A stretch of 64,000 nt of DNA, taken from assembly GCA_963771545.1 (NCBI GenBank), contig CAVYTX010000002.1:930001-994000 (forward strand), read 5' to 3'. This document shows, piece after piece, positions 8,875 to 16,978 of the stretch (positions are counted from its first letter, which is position 1; each line of letters begins with the position of its first letter). Position numbers and translations under genes: made by a program. Below the pieces are notes generated by a model, which was given only the letters and a program-made list of their open reading frames with translations, did not search any database and had not been told where the DNA came from. Origin of the DNA: CAKZLS01 sp963771545. Its GTDB lineage: Bacteria > Pseudomonadota > Alphaproteobacteria > Rhodospirillales > Defluviicoccaceae.

Positions 8875-9468
8875 TTACGATTTTTCTGCGGGTTCGTCTT
8901 CGGAATCCGTCTCCTCGCCGGACGGTTCCGATCCCTTGATCCTATCCCCCGGGCTGGCGACGTCGGTTTCGGAATCCTCCGGCTTCGTCCCCTCCTCTTC
9001 AGACGTCACTCCATCTTCAGATGCCGGACGCTCGTCGTCTTCCCGCAAGTAGCCCTTCCCCGCCCTGTACGCCGTCCGCACCGCCTCGGCGAGGACGCCG
9101 GACGCTCGAAAGTCCTCGTCGTAATCATTGAGGCCGTCGAGGTTGGCCAGCACCGGGTCGCTTCGCCACAGAACACGCAGCGCCTTGCGGCGGATTTCCT
9201 CCGATACGCCGTCCCGCAGGAAGACGGAGAAATCGGACCCGGCGTTCAGGTGAGCGATATCGGGAAGGTCCGGGGCGGGCGTTGCGTCGTCCTGTTCCGG
9301 AGGCGCCGGTTCGCTCTTATTCTCGACGGGTTCGATACCGGTCTCGTGGCTCGAAACGGGCGCCGCCGCCGGAAGCCGGTCATCCCGAGGAATTCGTGCC
9401 GCGGGTTCCACACCGGCTCGCTTCAACCGCGACCAGCGCGCCAGCGCCGTTTCGGGTTTATCGGTCAC
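8875..9468 (-). CDS. DUF3306 protein (formate dehydrogenase-associated)
   Basis: A 197-aa protein with the DUF3306 core: DFSVFLRDGVSEEIRRKALR followed by LWRSDPVLANLDGLNDYDED. Both termini are low-complexity and acidic (E, D, P, S), suggesting disordered tails around a short helical core. The start is a GTG at 9468 preceded by GAGGGAG. It overlaps the end of the DUF3305 gene by 11 bp, so the two are translationally coupled. The pair is commonly linked to formate dehydrogenase operons; its biochemical role is unknown to me. Confidence 0.85.
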   Translation of the reverse strand: MTDKPETALARWSRLKRAGVEPAARIPRDDRLPAAAPVSSHETGIEPVENKSEPAPPEQDDATPAPDLPDIAHLNAGSDFSVFLRDGVSEEIRRKALRVLWRSDPVLANLDGLNDYDEDFRASGVLAEAVRTAYRAGKGYLREDDERPASEDGVTSEEEGTKPEDSETDVASPGDRIKGSEPSGEETDSEDEPAEKS

Positions 9469-10012
9469 GCTTGGTCTCCCTCGGCTTTCGCGCGAACGGT
9501 TCCGAAGTCAAACCGCATTGCTTGGGTTTCTGTTTGCGCTTGATGAACGGCTCGTCCACGTGGTGGCGGTCGATGAACGCCCGGATCCACGCCGCGATCT
9601 CGGCCGGCATGGGCACGGTCTCCACCGTCTCCTCGCCGCTGTCCATATAGTCCTGGGCCTCGAACGGACAGGCGGTGATCAGAAACGGCTCCACCTCGTG
9701 TCCGCCGTCGCCCTCGCCTTCACCCGGACGCAGCACCACGAACACCGACGGTGGATCGCGCGCGAGGTTCTGCCGGTAGCCCTCCGTCTCGCGCCGGAAC
9801 AGCCGGAGATCGAGACACCCGGCGTAATAGCGGGTCCACCCCTTTCCCGTATCCACAACCCGCCACCCGCCCGCCGGGCCGCCGCCAAGCATCACCGCCT
9901 GGACGCTCCACGCGTGATCCTGCCACGGATGATCGCTGTCGCGCCGCTCCAGCACAATCCCGACGGAAACCCCATCGGGCAGAGGATCCAGTGACCGGTC
10001 GTCTCCATCCAT
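9458..10012 (-). CDS. DUF3305 protein (formate dehydrogenase-associated)
   Basis: The recognisable core is VGIVLERRDSDHPWQDHAWS, then LRLFRRETEGYRQNL and a VFVVLRPGE segment, as in DUF3305 proteins. The C-terminus is basic. With the ATG at 10012 it has 184 aa; the frame stays open to 10138, and a GGGAGG lies 16 bases upstream of that ATG, so the exact start is uncertain. It is divergent from the ferredoxin gene at 10186 and coupled to the DUF3306 gene. A role in formate dehydrogenase maturation is inferred only from location. Confidence 0.82.
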   Translation of the reverse strand: MDGDDRSLDPLPDGVSVGIVLERRDSDHPWQDHAWSVQAVMLGGGPAGGWRVVDTGKGWTRYYAGCLDLRLFRRETEGYRQNLARDPPSVFVVLRPGEGEGDGGHEVEPFLITACPFEAQDYMDSGEETVETVPMPAEIAAWIRAFIDRHHVDEPFIKRKQKPKQCGLTSEPFARKPRETKRDR

Positions 10013-10185
10013 CTTGGTTTTATCGTCACCTCCCAATACCAACATAAGATATGGGGCGGCATTCGCCAACTGCCGCCAACGGGTTGTTGCGCTCCGCCCG
10101 CGATTTGTTGGATGATCGCGGCAATGAACCAAAAACAATAAGACGCGGCCATCGATTGCCGCCGCGCGAACGGGAGATAGTGTCG

Positions 10186-12228
10186 ATGAAGGTGCGGGAC
10201 AAACGCGTGCTCGTCTGCGACTGCGAGCGGACCATGGCGCTCGACGTGAAACGGCTTGCTTCGGCTCTGGGCGCCGATGAGCCGTTTCTGCATTCTCATC
10301 TGTGCCGAAGCCAGGTGGAGGCCTTTAAGGAGGCCGCCGCCAAGGGCGAACCCTTGCTCGTTTGCTGCACCCAGGAGGCTCCGCTGTTCGGCGAATTGGC
10401 GGCCGGCGAGAACGCCGACCCTTCCATCGCCTTCGTTAACACCCGCGAGCGCGCCGGCTGGTCCGAGCAGGGCGGCAAGGCGGGCGCCAAGATCGCGGCG
10501 CTGATCGCCGAGGCCGCCCTCGACTTCGAACCGGCGCTGTCCGTCACCCTCAAGTCCGAGGGCGTTATTCTTGTTTACGGTTCCGGCGAAACCGCCATGG
10601 ACGCGGCGCGCCGACTGACCGGCCGCCTCGACGTCACCTGCCTGCTCAAGGATCCGGGCGACGCGTCGCCGCCCCGGGTGGCCGACATGCCGGTTTTCAA
10701 GGGCACGGTTCGCAAGGCCGTCGGCCATCTCGGCGCCTTCGAGGTGACCATCGACGGGCTCGCGCCGTGCTCCCCGTCATCGCGATCGGCGCTCGCGTTC
10801 GAGGACGGCCGGGACGGCGTCGTCTCCACCTGCGATCTTATCCTGGATCTCTCCAGCGATCCGCCGCTGTTCCCCGACCCCGCCAAGCGCGAGGGCTATA
10901 TCCGCGCCGAGCCCGGCGATCCGGTGGGCATACAACGGGCGCTGTTCGATCTTGCGGACATGGTGGGGGAATTCGAAAAGCCGCGCTACGTGCGCGTCAA
11001 TCCGTCCATCTGCGCGCACTCGCGCAACCAGGTCGTCGGCTGCGATCTGTGCCTGAACGCCTGTCCCAGCGGGGCCATTGTGCCGGACGGCGATCACACC
11101 GCCATCGATCCCTACATCTGCGTGGGTCACGGAACCTGCGCCAGCGTCTGCCCCACCGGCGCCATCGTCTTCGATCTGCCCAAGGGCAATGCGCTGTTCG
11201 AGCGTCTCAGGGTGTTGACAGGAACCTATCGGGACGCCGGCGGGACGGACATGGTGCTGCTGGTCCACGACCCCCGATTTGGCGAGGACATGATTTCGGC
11301 CATGGCGCGCAGCGGGCGCGGCTTGCCCGCCCGCGTGGTGCCGTTCGCGGTCAACGAGATCACCCAGATCGGCCTCGATTTTCTGCTCACCGCGCTGGCT
11401 TACGGGGTGGCGCAAATCAGAATCATCGCCGGCTCGGAGCACCGCGACGGCCTCGATGTTCTCCGACAACACCAGCACCTTGTCCACACCGTCATGAATG
11501 GCCTCGGCTACGCGGGCGAGCGCATCGGCATCGACGCGGAACGCGACCCGTCGGACCTGGAAGAGAACCTCTACGCGGACCGGACTCCGGCGCCCGCCGA
11601 TCCCGCAAGGCACCGCGTCATGGGCGAAAAGCGCACGGCCCTGAGTATCGCGCTCGATTATCTTCATGCCCATGCGCCGGCTCCGGCCGAGGTCATTCCG
11701 CTTGCCGCCGGCGCGCCGTTCGGCCGGGTGATCGTCAATCAGCAACGCTGCACGCTGTGTCTTTCGTGCGTCGGCGTCTGTCCCACCCGGGCGCTCCACG
11801 ATAACCCCGAACGCCCGCAACTCGGGTTCACCGAAGTCAACTGCGTGCAGTGCGGCCTGTGCCGGGCCACCTGCCCCGAGGACGCCATCACCCTGGCACC
11901 GCGGCTCAACTTCGCTCCGGAGGCCAAGCAGAAGGTGACGCTGAAGGAGGAAGAGCCGTTCGGCTGCATCCGTTGTGGCAAGCCCTTCGCTACCCAGTCC
12001 ACCATCGACCACCTGGTGAAGAAACTGGCGGGACACTCCATGTTCTCCGCCCCCGGCCGCCTGGAAATCATCAAAATGTGCGAGGACTGCCGGGTGATGG
12101 TCCAGTTCGAAACCAGCGACGACCCGTTTGCCACGGGTTCCCGGCCAACCACGCGCACCACCGACGATTACCTCCGCGAACGCGAGCAAGCCGCGAGACG
12201 CCTCCCGTATAAGGACAAACTCAATTAG
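10186..12228 (+). CDS. Multi-cluster 4Fe-4S ferredoxin-type protein
   Basis: A 680-aa cytoplasmic protein with two ferredoxin regions. One near residues 280-330 holds CDLCLNACPSGAI and CVGHGTCASVCPTGAIV; a second near 520-575 holds CTLCLSCVGVCPTRAL and CVQCGLCRATCPEDAI. A further CIRCGKPF and a CEDC pair occur near the C-terminus. The N-terminal part (VLVCDCERTM, CRSQVEAF, CCTQEAPLF) resembles the large ferredoxin proteins linked to formate dehydrogenase. The ATG at 10186 is preceded by GGGAG. It probably moves electrons or takes part in enzyme maturation; the partner is unknown. The next gene begins three bases after its stop. Confidence 0.88.
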   Translation: MKVRDKRVLVCDCERTMALDVKRLASALGADEPFLHSHLCRSQVEAFKEAAAKGEPLLVCCTQEAPLFGELAAGENADPSIAFVNTRERAGWSEQGGKAGAKIAALIAEAALDFEPALSVTLKSEGVILVYGSGETAMDAARRLTGRLDVTCLLKDPGDASPPRVADMPVFKGTVRKAVGHLGAFEVTIDGLAPCSPSSRSALAFEDGRDGVVSTCDLILDLSSDPPLFPDPAKREGYIRAEPGDPVGIQRALFDLADMVGEFEKPRYVRVNPSICAHSRNQVVGCDLCLNACPSGAIVPDGDHTAIDPYICVGHGTCASVCPTGAIVFDLPKGNALFERLRVLTGTYRDAGGTDMVLLVHDPRFGEDMISAMARSGRGLPARVVPFAVNEITQIGLDFLLTALAYGVAQIRIIAGSEHRDGLDVLRQHQHLVHTVMNGLGYAGERIGIDAERDPSDLEENLYADRTPAPADPARHRVMGEKRTALSIALDYLHAHAPAPAEVIPLAAGAPFGRVIVNQQRCTLCLSCVGVCPTRALHDNPERPQLGFTEVNCVQCGLCRATCPEDAITLAPRLNFAPEAKQKVTLKEEEPFGCIRCGKPFATQSTIDHLVKKLAGHSMFSAPGRLEIIKMCEDCRVMVQFETSDDPFATGSRPTTRTTDDYLREREQAARRLPYKDKLN

Positions 12229-12230
12229 AC

Positions 12231-13196
12231 ATGGCCGATTTTTGGATGTTGTCCGGCTATCACCTGCTCGACCGTCGCGAAATGGGCGAACTGGTGGTCA
12301 CCGACGCGTTCCTGCGGGCGTATCTAACGCGGCCGGAACTCCGCCCCGTCGAGGACTCCGGCGCCGCCGAGATCGATCTTTACGAGCGCTTGATGGCCGC
12401 GCCGCGCCTGCTGGTTTCGGCCACCGATCTCGCCGCCATCGAGGACGCCGACGCGGCCGAGAACTATGGCGTGTTCCTCCGATTCCGAGACCGGCTCATC
12501 GCCGCCCCCAGTCTGGAGGCGGCGTATCTCGGCCTCGTGCGCGACGGGGGCGCCCGCATTCCGCCACTGTTCATCGACCACATGGTCCAAGTCATTTTGC
12601 GTGGCATCCTCGATGGTTGCGAGGATCCGTTTCGAATGCGCGCGGCGGAACTCCTGTTCCGCGCCCAGAAGGTAAACATCGTCGACGGCGCCATCATGGT
12701 GGCCGACGAGGAAACGGTGGAGACGCGCGCCTCCCGGCCGGCCGGCGTCGCGCTGGATGTCCTAAACGAGGATAATCTCGCAACCTATTGGGAACGCGGC
12801 GATCGTTTCGACACGGTGTTCAATGTGAACATTCAGAGCTTCGGCCAGGACGCACTGGCGCGGGTGCTGGAATCTTGGGTGAATCACTTTTTGGGTGTGC
12901 GCGTCTCCATTCAGCCGGTGGCGTCCATCCGCGACGAACGCTGGCGCTGGCACGTGGGCTTGGACGCGGAATCCACGGCCATCCTCAACGACCTTTACGA
13001 GGGGCGTGCGGTCGACGGGGACCGATTCGCCCGGATCTTGGCGCTGTTTCGCCTCGAGTTCAAGGAGCCCACCGCGCTGCTGGCCGATATGGCGGATCGG
13101 CCGGTGTATCTGGGCATGGCGATGACACCGGACAACCGCCTTCGCCTTAAACCGCAAAATCTGCTAGTCAATCTGCCGATCGCCGTAACGGCGTAA
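12231..13196 (+). CDS. DUF6352 family protein
   Basis: A 321-aa soluble protein with the phrases DFWMLSGYHLLDR at the start, PPLFIDHMVQVILRGILDG in the middle and AAELLFRAQKV, which I associate with DUF6352. No signal peptide, membrane segment or catalytic motif is evident. It starts two bases after the ferredoxin stop and is followed by the DUF6494 gene, forming a three-gene unit. Conserved linkage to formate dehydrogenase genes suggests a function in making or using that enzyme, but this is inference. Confidence 0.78.
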   Translation: MADFWMLSGYHLLDRREMGELVVTDAFLRAYLTRPELRPVEDSGAAEIDLYERLMAAPRLLVSATDLAAIEDADAAENYGVFLRFRDRLIAAPSLEAAYLGLVRDGGARIPPLFIDHMVQVILRGILDGCEDPFRMRAAELLFRAQKVNIVDGAIMVADEETVETRASRPAGVALDVLNEDNLATYWERGDRFDTVFNVNIQSFGQDALARVLESWVNHFLGVRVSIQPVASIRDERWRWHVGLDAESTAILNDLYEGRAVDGDRFARILALFRLEFKEPTALLADMADRPVYLGMAMTPDNRLRLKPQNLLVNLPIAVTA

Positions 13197-13226
13197 CCAA
13201 GAATAATCGTCGGAGTGGAGAAAGCC

Positions 13227-13433
13227 ATGAACGAAGACGTCTTCAACATGAGCGTGCGCAAGTTCCTCAAGACCCTGGGCGTTACCTCCCAGCGCGAAAT
13301 TGAAAAGGCCGTCCGCGACGCGCTGGCCGCCGGCGCCATACCGGAAAGCGGCAAGATCAAGGCCAACGCCCGGGTCACGGTCGAGGGCGTCGACCTCGAT
13401 TTCTCCGTCGACGGGCTTATCGACCTGGGATAG
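13227..13433 (+). CDS. DUF6494 family small protein
   Basis: A 68-aa protein starting MNEDVFNMSVRKFLKTLGV, followed by TSQREIEKAVRDA, matching the family I know as DUF6494. The chosen ATG at 13227 has GGAG six bases upstream; an upstream ATG at 13215 would add four residues without a better site. It looks like a short helix-helix-strand protein with no export signal. It is the third gene of the ferredoxin-DUF6352 unit. Function unknown. Confidence 0.8.
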   Translation: MNEDVFNMSVRKFLKTLGVTSQREIEKAVRDALAAGAIPESGKIKANARVTVEGVDLDFSVDGLIDLG

Positions 13434-13438
13434 TGCCC

Positions 13439-13867
13439 TCACTTCACCGTGATGGTGATCGGCTCGCTTGCGATCACCGGGTCGTGGGGCACGTGGTTGA
13501 GGTCGCCCAGCAGCAGTTGCAGCGTGTGACTCCCGGGCGCCAATTCGATGACGAACTCGGTCTGGCCGCCGCCGAAATGGATATGCTGGTTATCGGCCGG
13601 AATGGGGTCATCCGCTGGCGGCAGCGGCGCGTCGACGACGAGGTGATGGTGGCCGGTCTTTTCCTTCTCGGTGCCGGCGGGCGCGACGCCCATGCCCTTG
13701 AGCCCGAACACGACGGTCACCGGACTGGAAACGGTCGCGCCGTCCGTCGGCGAGACGATGTAGACCTTGGCTCCCTCCGGCGCCGGCGTACGATCCGCGG
13801 CCCGCGCGCCGCCTGTAAACAACACTCCGGCCAATGCGACGATCGCCAACGTTTTTAACTGAAACAT
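13439..13867 (-). CDS. DUF4399 periplasmic protein
   Basis: A 142-aa protein with a clear signal peptide ending near ARAAD. The mature domain reads VYIVSPTDGATVSSPVTVVF, with GHHHLVVDAPLP, NQHIHFGGGQTE and a final beta-strand-rich part, typical of DUF4399. The conserved histidine groups (HHH, HIH) suggest metal binding, which I infer only from their pattern. It is convergent with the DUF6494 gene, with five bases between stops. Confidence 0.85.
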   Translation of the reverse strand: MFQLKTLAIVALAGVLFTGGARAADRTPAPEGAKVYIVSPTDGATVSSPVTVVFGLKGMGVAPAGTEKEKTGHHHLVVDAPLPPADDPIPADNQHIHFGGGQTEFVIELAPGSHTLQLLLGDLNHVPHDPVIASEPITITVK

Positions 13868-13988
13868 GATCTCCTCCCTTTCATTGCCACGCGGTCCGAA
13901 CTCTTCGTGGTTCGTTTCACGGTATGGATGGTGTCGTAAGCCTTTTTCAAGTCGTCAAGAAAACGCAAGGCCCAAAAGCGGAGCCATG

Positions 13989-14052
13989 CCCTCACCCTCC
14001 CGCTACGCGGGCCCCTCCCTCTCCCGCTCGCGGGAGAGGGTTGGGGTGAGGG
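13989..14052. repeat. REP-like nested palindrome
   Basis: A perfect 10-bp stem (14017-14026 with 14031-14040, four-base loop CTCG) is nested inside an outer 9-bp inverted repeat, CCCTCACCC at 13989 and GGGTGAGGG at 14044. Such CCCTCACCC...CTCTCCCG...CGGGAGAG arrangements are widespread extragenic palindromes in GC-rich proteobacteria. It lies between two minus-strand genes for exported proteins and could act as a terminator or mRNA stabiliser. Confidence 0.75.
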
Positions 14053-14082
14053 TGTGTGACCGGGCACATGGATGGCAGCCCG

Positions 14083-14358
14083 TCATTCCGTCGCCAGCAT
14101 GCCGCGGACCATCTCCTGGAGCTCCTTGGCGTAGATGAAATTCCCCTGTTCGCAGAGATGGGCGGAAATCTGGATCAGCTTCTCGACTTGAATGGACGCT
14201 TTCTCGCCGATGTCCCTCTCCGCATAGGCCGCGCTGACGTCTTCCACCCCCCGAAGGCATTCGTCCTTTGGAGACTTATACTTGTCGCCAGCGGCCGCGA
14301 ACGCGGCCGCCGCAGCGGTCAACACCACGACCATGCCCACCGTTGCTAAAAGCTTCAT
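14083..14358 (-). CDS. Small exported protein of unknown function
   Basis: A 91-aa protein starting MKLLATVGMVVVLTAAAA, a signal peptide with likely cleavage after FAAA. The mature 65-70 residues are helical, with two cysteines (ECLRG and HLCEQG) that could form a disulfide. It has no motif I recognise. The upstream extension to 14415 lacks signal-peptide logic and is excluded. The neighbours are a REP-like palindrome and a GDT1-like membrane protein. Confidence 0.65.
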   Translation of the reverse strand: MKLLATVGMVVVLTAAAAAFAAAGDKYKSPKDECLRGVEDVSAAYAERDIGEKASIQVEKLIQISAHLCEQGNFIYAKELQEMVRGMLATE

Positions 14359-14506
14359 GTTTCCTCTCCCGATCCATTTTTTTACGATTTCGCCGTCCCG
14401 CGCCGTCGAGGACACGTTTTACGTTCGCAACACTATCCGAAACGCCAACCGCGCGCCATGGCTGATGCATCGGCCGCGTGTTGGAAATCCGCCGGGAAAC
14501 GGCGTT

Positions 14507-14785
14507 TCAGGCGCTTCGGAAGTGCTCAAGGAGCGTCCACGCCCCGATCGCGATGAAACCGATACCGGCGAACAGCTTTAGTGGCAGTCCGTCCACCAGA
14601 CGGGAGCCGTAGGTCCCGAGCGCCACGGCAAGCGCCGAGGATAGACACAGCGCGGACGCGGCCGCGACAAAAACCAGAAACGGATGGCTCTTGCCGTCGG
14701 TGGCGAACAGCAAGGTGGCGAATTGCGTCTTGTCGCCAAGCTCGGCAACGAAGACGGCAAGGAAAATGGTGGCGAGCTGGAGCAT
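14507..14785 (-). CDS. Half-size UPF0016/GDT1-family membrane transporter
   Basis: A 92-aa protein with three hydrophobic segments and the family signature VAELGDKTQFATLLFA at residues 11-26. Full-length GDT1/TMEM165 proteins are built from two such repeats and transport Mn2+ or Ca2+. A single-repeat copy must pair with itself or with a second half-size protein to form the usual fold, and no partner is seen next to it. The short length is normal for some bacterial members. Confidence 0.83.
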   Translation of the reverse strand: MLQLATIFLAVFVAELGDKTQFATLLFATDGKSHPFLVFVAAASALCLSSALAVALGTYGSRLVDGLPLKLFAGIGFIAIGAWTLLEHFRSA

Positions 14786-14859
14786 GGCGGACTCGCAATC
14801 CGGGTTTTGGAAAGCCGTGCGTTACGGCGGTACGTGAAAGACGCCGGAGTTCGGGGGCC

Positions 14860-15876
14860 CTACGCCGCCGTCAATCGCGCCCGGCGCAGGGTCCTGAACG
14901 AGATCAGGCGCTGTGCCGCTTCGTCCCAGAGCGCGAGACGGAGGCACGCGAGGCTGTCGCGAAGGCCGATGCGGTTGAGGGTTTTCAGCGCGGGGATCTC
15001 GGCCAGGCAGGCACCGAGACGATAATTGGGAATGCGGCAACACAGATGATGGATATGGTGGATGCCGATGTTGCCGGAAAACCAGCGCAGCGGTTGCGGC
15101 AGATCGTAGTAGCTGCTGGCCATGACCGAGGCTTCCTGGAAGCCCCAGTGGTCCTGGTTTTGCCAGTAGGTGCTTTCGAACTGGTGCTGGACATAGAACA
15201 ACCAGACGCCGGCGGCGGAGGAAAGCAGGACGACGGGCAACACGACCATCAACGCGTCGATAAAGCCGACGCCGAGGCCGAGGGCCGTCACGATCGCGGC
15301 GATGCCGAGGTTGGTGCCCATGACGCTGACCAACAGCTTGGGATCGCGATGGACCAGGTCCAGCGGAAGGCGGAACTTGATGACAAACACGAAGATCGGG
15401 CCGATCCCCAGAACGACGGCGGGCATGCGGTATATGCGGTAGGCCAGACGTTTCCAGGCAGGCAAGGCGACGTATTCGGCCACCGTGAGGACGCTGATGT
15501 CGCCGATCCCCCGCTTCTCCAGATTGCCGCACGTGGCGTGGTGGATGTTGTGGGCCCGGCGCCAGTATTCGTGCGGGGTCAGGGTGATAATCCCGATCAG
15601 GGCGCCCACCAGATCGTTGAGGCGCGGGGATTCAAAGAACGAGCGATGGCCGCAATCGTGCTGGATGATGAACAGCCGCACGGTGAACGCGGCGGCGGGC
15701 ACCGACAACAGCAGTGTCAGCCAGTAGGCGTGGTTGACGGTCAGGATCATGGCTACCCACAATCCCACCAGTGGGATCACCGTGTTCACCAACTGCGCGA
15801 TGCTGCGTGCGGCTTCCGGCCGGGCGTACGGCCGAGCGATTTGCGACCAATTCCGGTCGAAGTCACGTGGCGGCAA
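14860..15876 (-). CDS. Membrane fatty-acid desaturase family protein
   Basis: The 338-aa protein carries the three histidine boxes of the delta-12-type desaturase family: HDCGH, HNIHH and HHIHH, separated by hydrophobic pairs of membrane helices. These boxes bind a di-iron centre that introduces double bonds into acyl chains. The third box HHIHHLCCRIPNY fits acyl-lipid desaturases. It is transcribed away from the haem dioxygenase operon that begins about 1.1 kb further on. It could supply unsaturated fatty acids to that operon, but this link is inference. Confidence 0.9.
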   Translation of the reverse strand: MPPRDFDRNWSQIARPYARPEAARSIAQLVNTVIPLVGLWVAMILTVNHAYWLTLLLSVPAAAFTVRLFIIQHDCGHRSFFESPRLNDLVGALIGIITLTPHEYWRRAHNIHHATCGNLEKRGIGDISVLTVAEYVALPAWKRLAYRIYRMPAVVLGIGPIFVFVIKFRLPLDLVHRDPKLLVSVMGTNLGIAAIVTALGLGVGFIDALMVVLPVVLLSSAAGVWLFYVQHQFESTYWQNQDHWGFQEASVMASSYYDLPQPLRWFSGNIGIHHIHHLCCRIPNYRLGACLAEIPALKTLNRIGLRDSLACLRLALWDEAAQRLISFRTLRRARLTAA

Positions 15877-16054
15877 GGTGGCGGGAAGTGTATTTTGCGC
15901 CGAGGGTGCGCCGGCGCCGGGCGTTATGTTTATAGAAACGATCTCGATCCTAAAACGTAAGTGATGACGATCTTATCTCAGATGACGGCGGCGGAAGCAA
16001 GGTGCCTCCGCGACGTTAACCAGAACTCATTACTTAGGCACTCCCCGTCGGCAT

Positions 16055-16792
16055 TCAACCCCCAAAGAGGACGCCGAGGCTTTCGTCGACGACGACGACG
16101 CCAAGCACGATGGTGGCGAAGCCGATGACGCCTTGAAGGCCGCCGTTTGCCCAGGTGAGCGCGCGGGCCGACCATGTCAGCGGCACCGCGATGACCGCCG
16201 ACAGCGCCGCCATGCCAAGCACCGAGCCGATTCCGAACAGCAGAATGTAGCCCAGTCCCAGTGGCGCCGAGCCAACGCTAGCCGCCGTCAGCACCAACAG
16301 TGCCGCCGATCCGGCCATGCCGTGCATCATGCCGACTAGCAGGGTCCGCACCGGCAGGCCGCGCGGATGAGTGTGATCGTGCCGGCGCGGGTCGTGCGGC
16401 GCGCCATCGCCCTTGTGCGAATGGGCATGGTAATGCGCGGTTCCGTCCCCATGACCATGGCGATGGAAGTGGATCCGCTCGCGCGCCAGGACCACCACCA
16501 CATGGCCCCCAAGACCGATCAGCATGACTCCGACGAGCACCTCCAGCCAACCGGACAGGGAATCGGGGACGGCCAATCCGAAGAGGACGGCGCCGCCGGC
16601 GACGACCATCAGCGTCACCGTGTGCCCTAGGCCCCAGACCGCGCCGTGGGCGACAATTCGGCGAACCGAGGTCTGACGCGCGGCGATGCTGGAAACCGCC
16701 GCCACGTGGTCGGCCTCGAGCGCGTGTTGCATGCCGATGACCAGCCCCAAAAGCAGCACGCCCGGTCCGCCGTCCCACCAGCCCTCGATCAT
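16055..16792 (-). CDS. NicO/HoxN-like nickel-cobalt permease family protein
   Basis: A 245-aa membrane protein with the metal-binding helix HALEADHVAAVSS (HxxxxDH) and GAVWGLGHTVTL, diagnostic of the NiCoT/NicO superfamily. A histidine-rich cytoplasmic loop (HFHRHGHG, HYHAHSHK, RRHDHTH) lies mid-protein and probably gathers metal. MMHGMAGSAALLV is a second family motif. The ATG at 16792 follows GAGGG; the longer frame to 16855 is less likely. Nickel is a guess; no hydrogenase or urease gene is in this window. Confidence 0.85.
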   Translation of the reverse strand: MIEGWWDGGPGVLLLGLVIGMQHALEADHVAAVSSIAARQTSVRRIVAHGAVWGLGHTVTLMVVAGGAVLFGLAVPDSLSGWLEVLVGVMLIGLGGHVVVVLARERIHFHRHGHGDGTAHYHAHSHKGDGAPHDPRRHDHTHPRGLPVRTLLVGMMHGMAGSAALLVLTAASVGSAPLGLGYILLFGIGSVLGMAALSAVIAVPLTWSARALTWANGGLQGVIGFATIVLGVVVVDESLGVLFGG

Positions 16793-16896
16793 GTTTCCCT
16801 CTTCGTTGCGCGTTCGCATCGGATCGTGCCGCAACGCCGCGAACAAAGCAAGCAATGCACGTGAAACAGGTATGGATTTTCGACTTGCGGGAGCAG

Positions 16897-16912
16897 TGTG
16901 AACTGGGTCACA
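16897..16912. promoter_or_regulatory. Perfect CRP-type palindrome upstream of the dioxygenase operon
   Basis: The sequence TGTGA-ACTGGG-TCACA fits the TGTGA-N6-TCACA consensus of CRP/FNR-family regulators exactly. Its centre lies about 75 bases before the ATG of the haem dioxygenase gene, in an intergenic region shared with the divergent NicO gene. Regulation of one or both by a CRP-like protein is inferred. Confidence 0.6.
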
Positions 16913-16978
16913 GTATCAGCTGTAAGCAACAGATAATGTTGGCATTACTCTTGCGGGCAAGCAGTGGGGAGGTGAGCG

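Noticed and set aside
15877..16054. Possible cobalamin or nickel riboswitch near the NicO permease gene
   Set aside because: The region is downstream, not upstream, of that gene and no conserved riboswitch core was seen.
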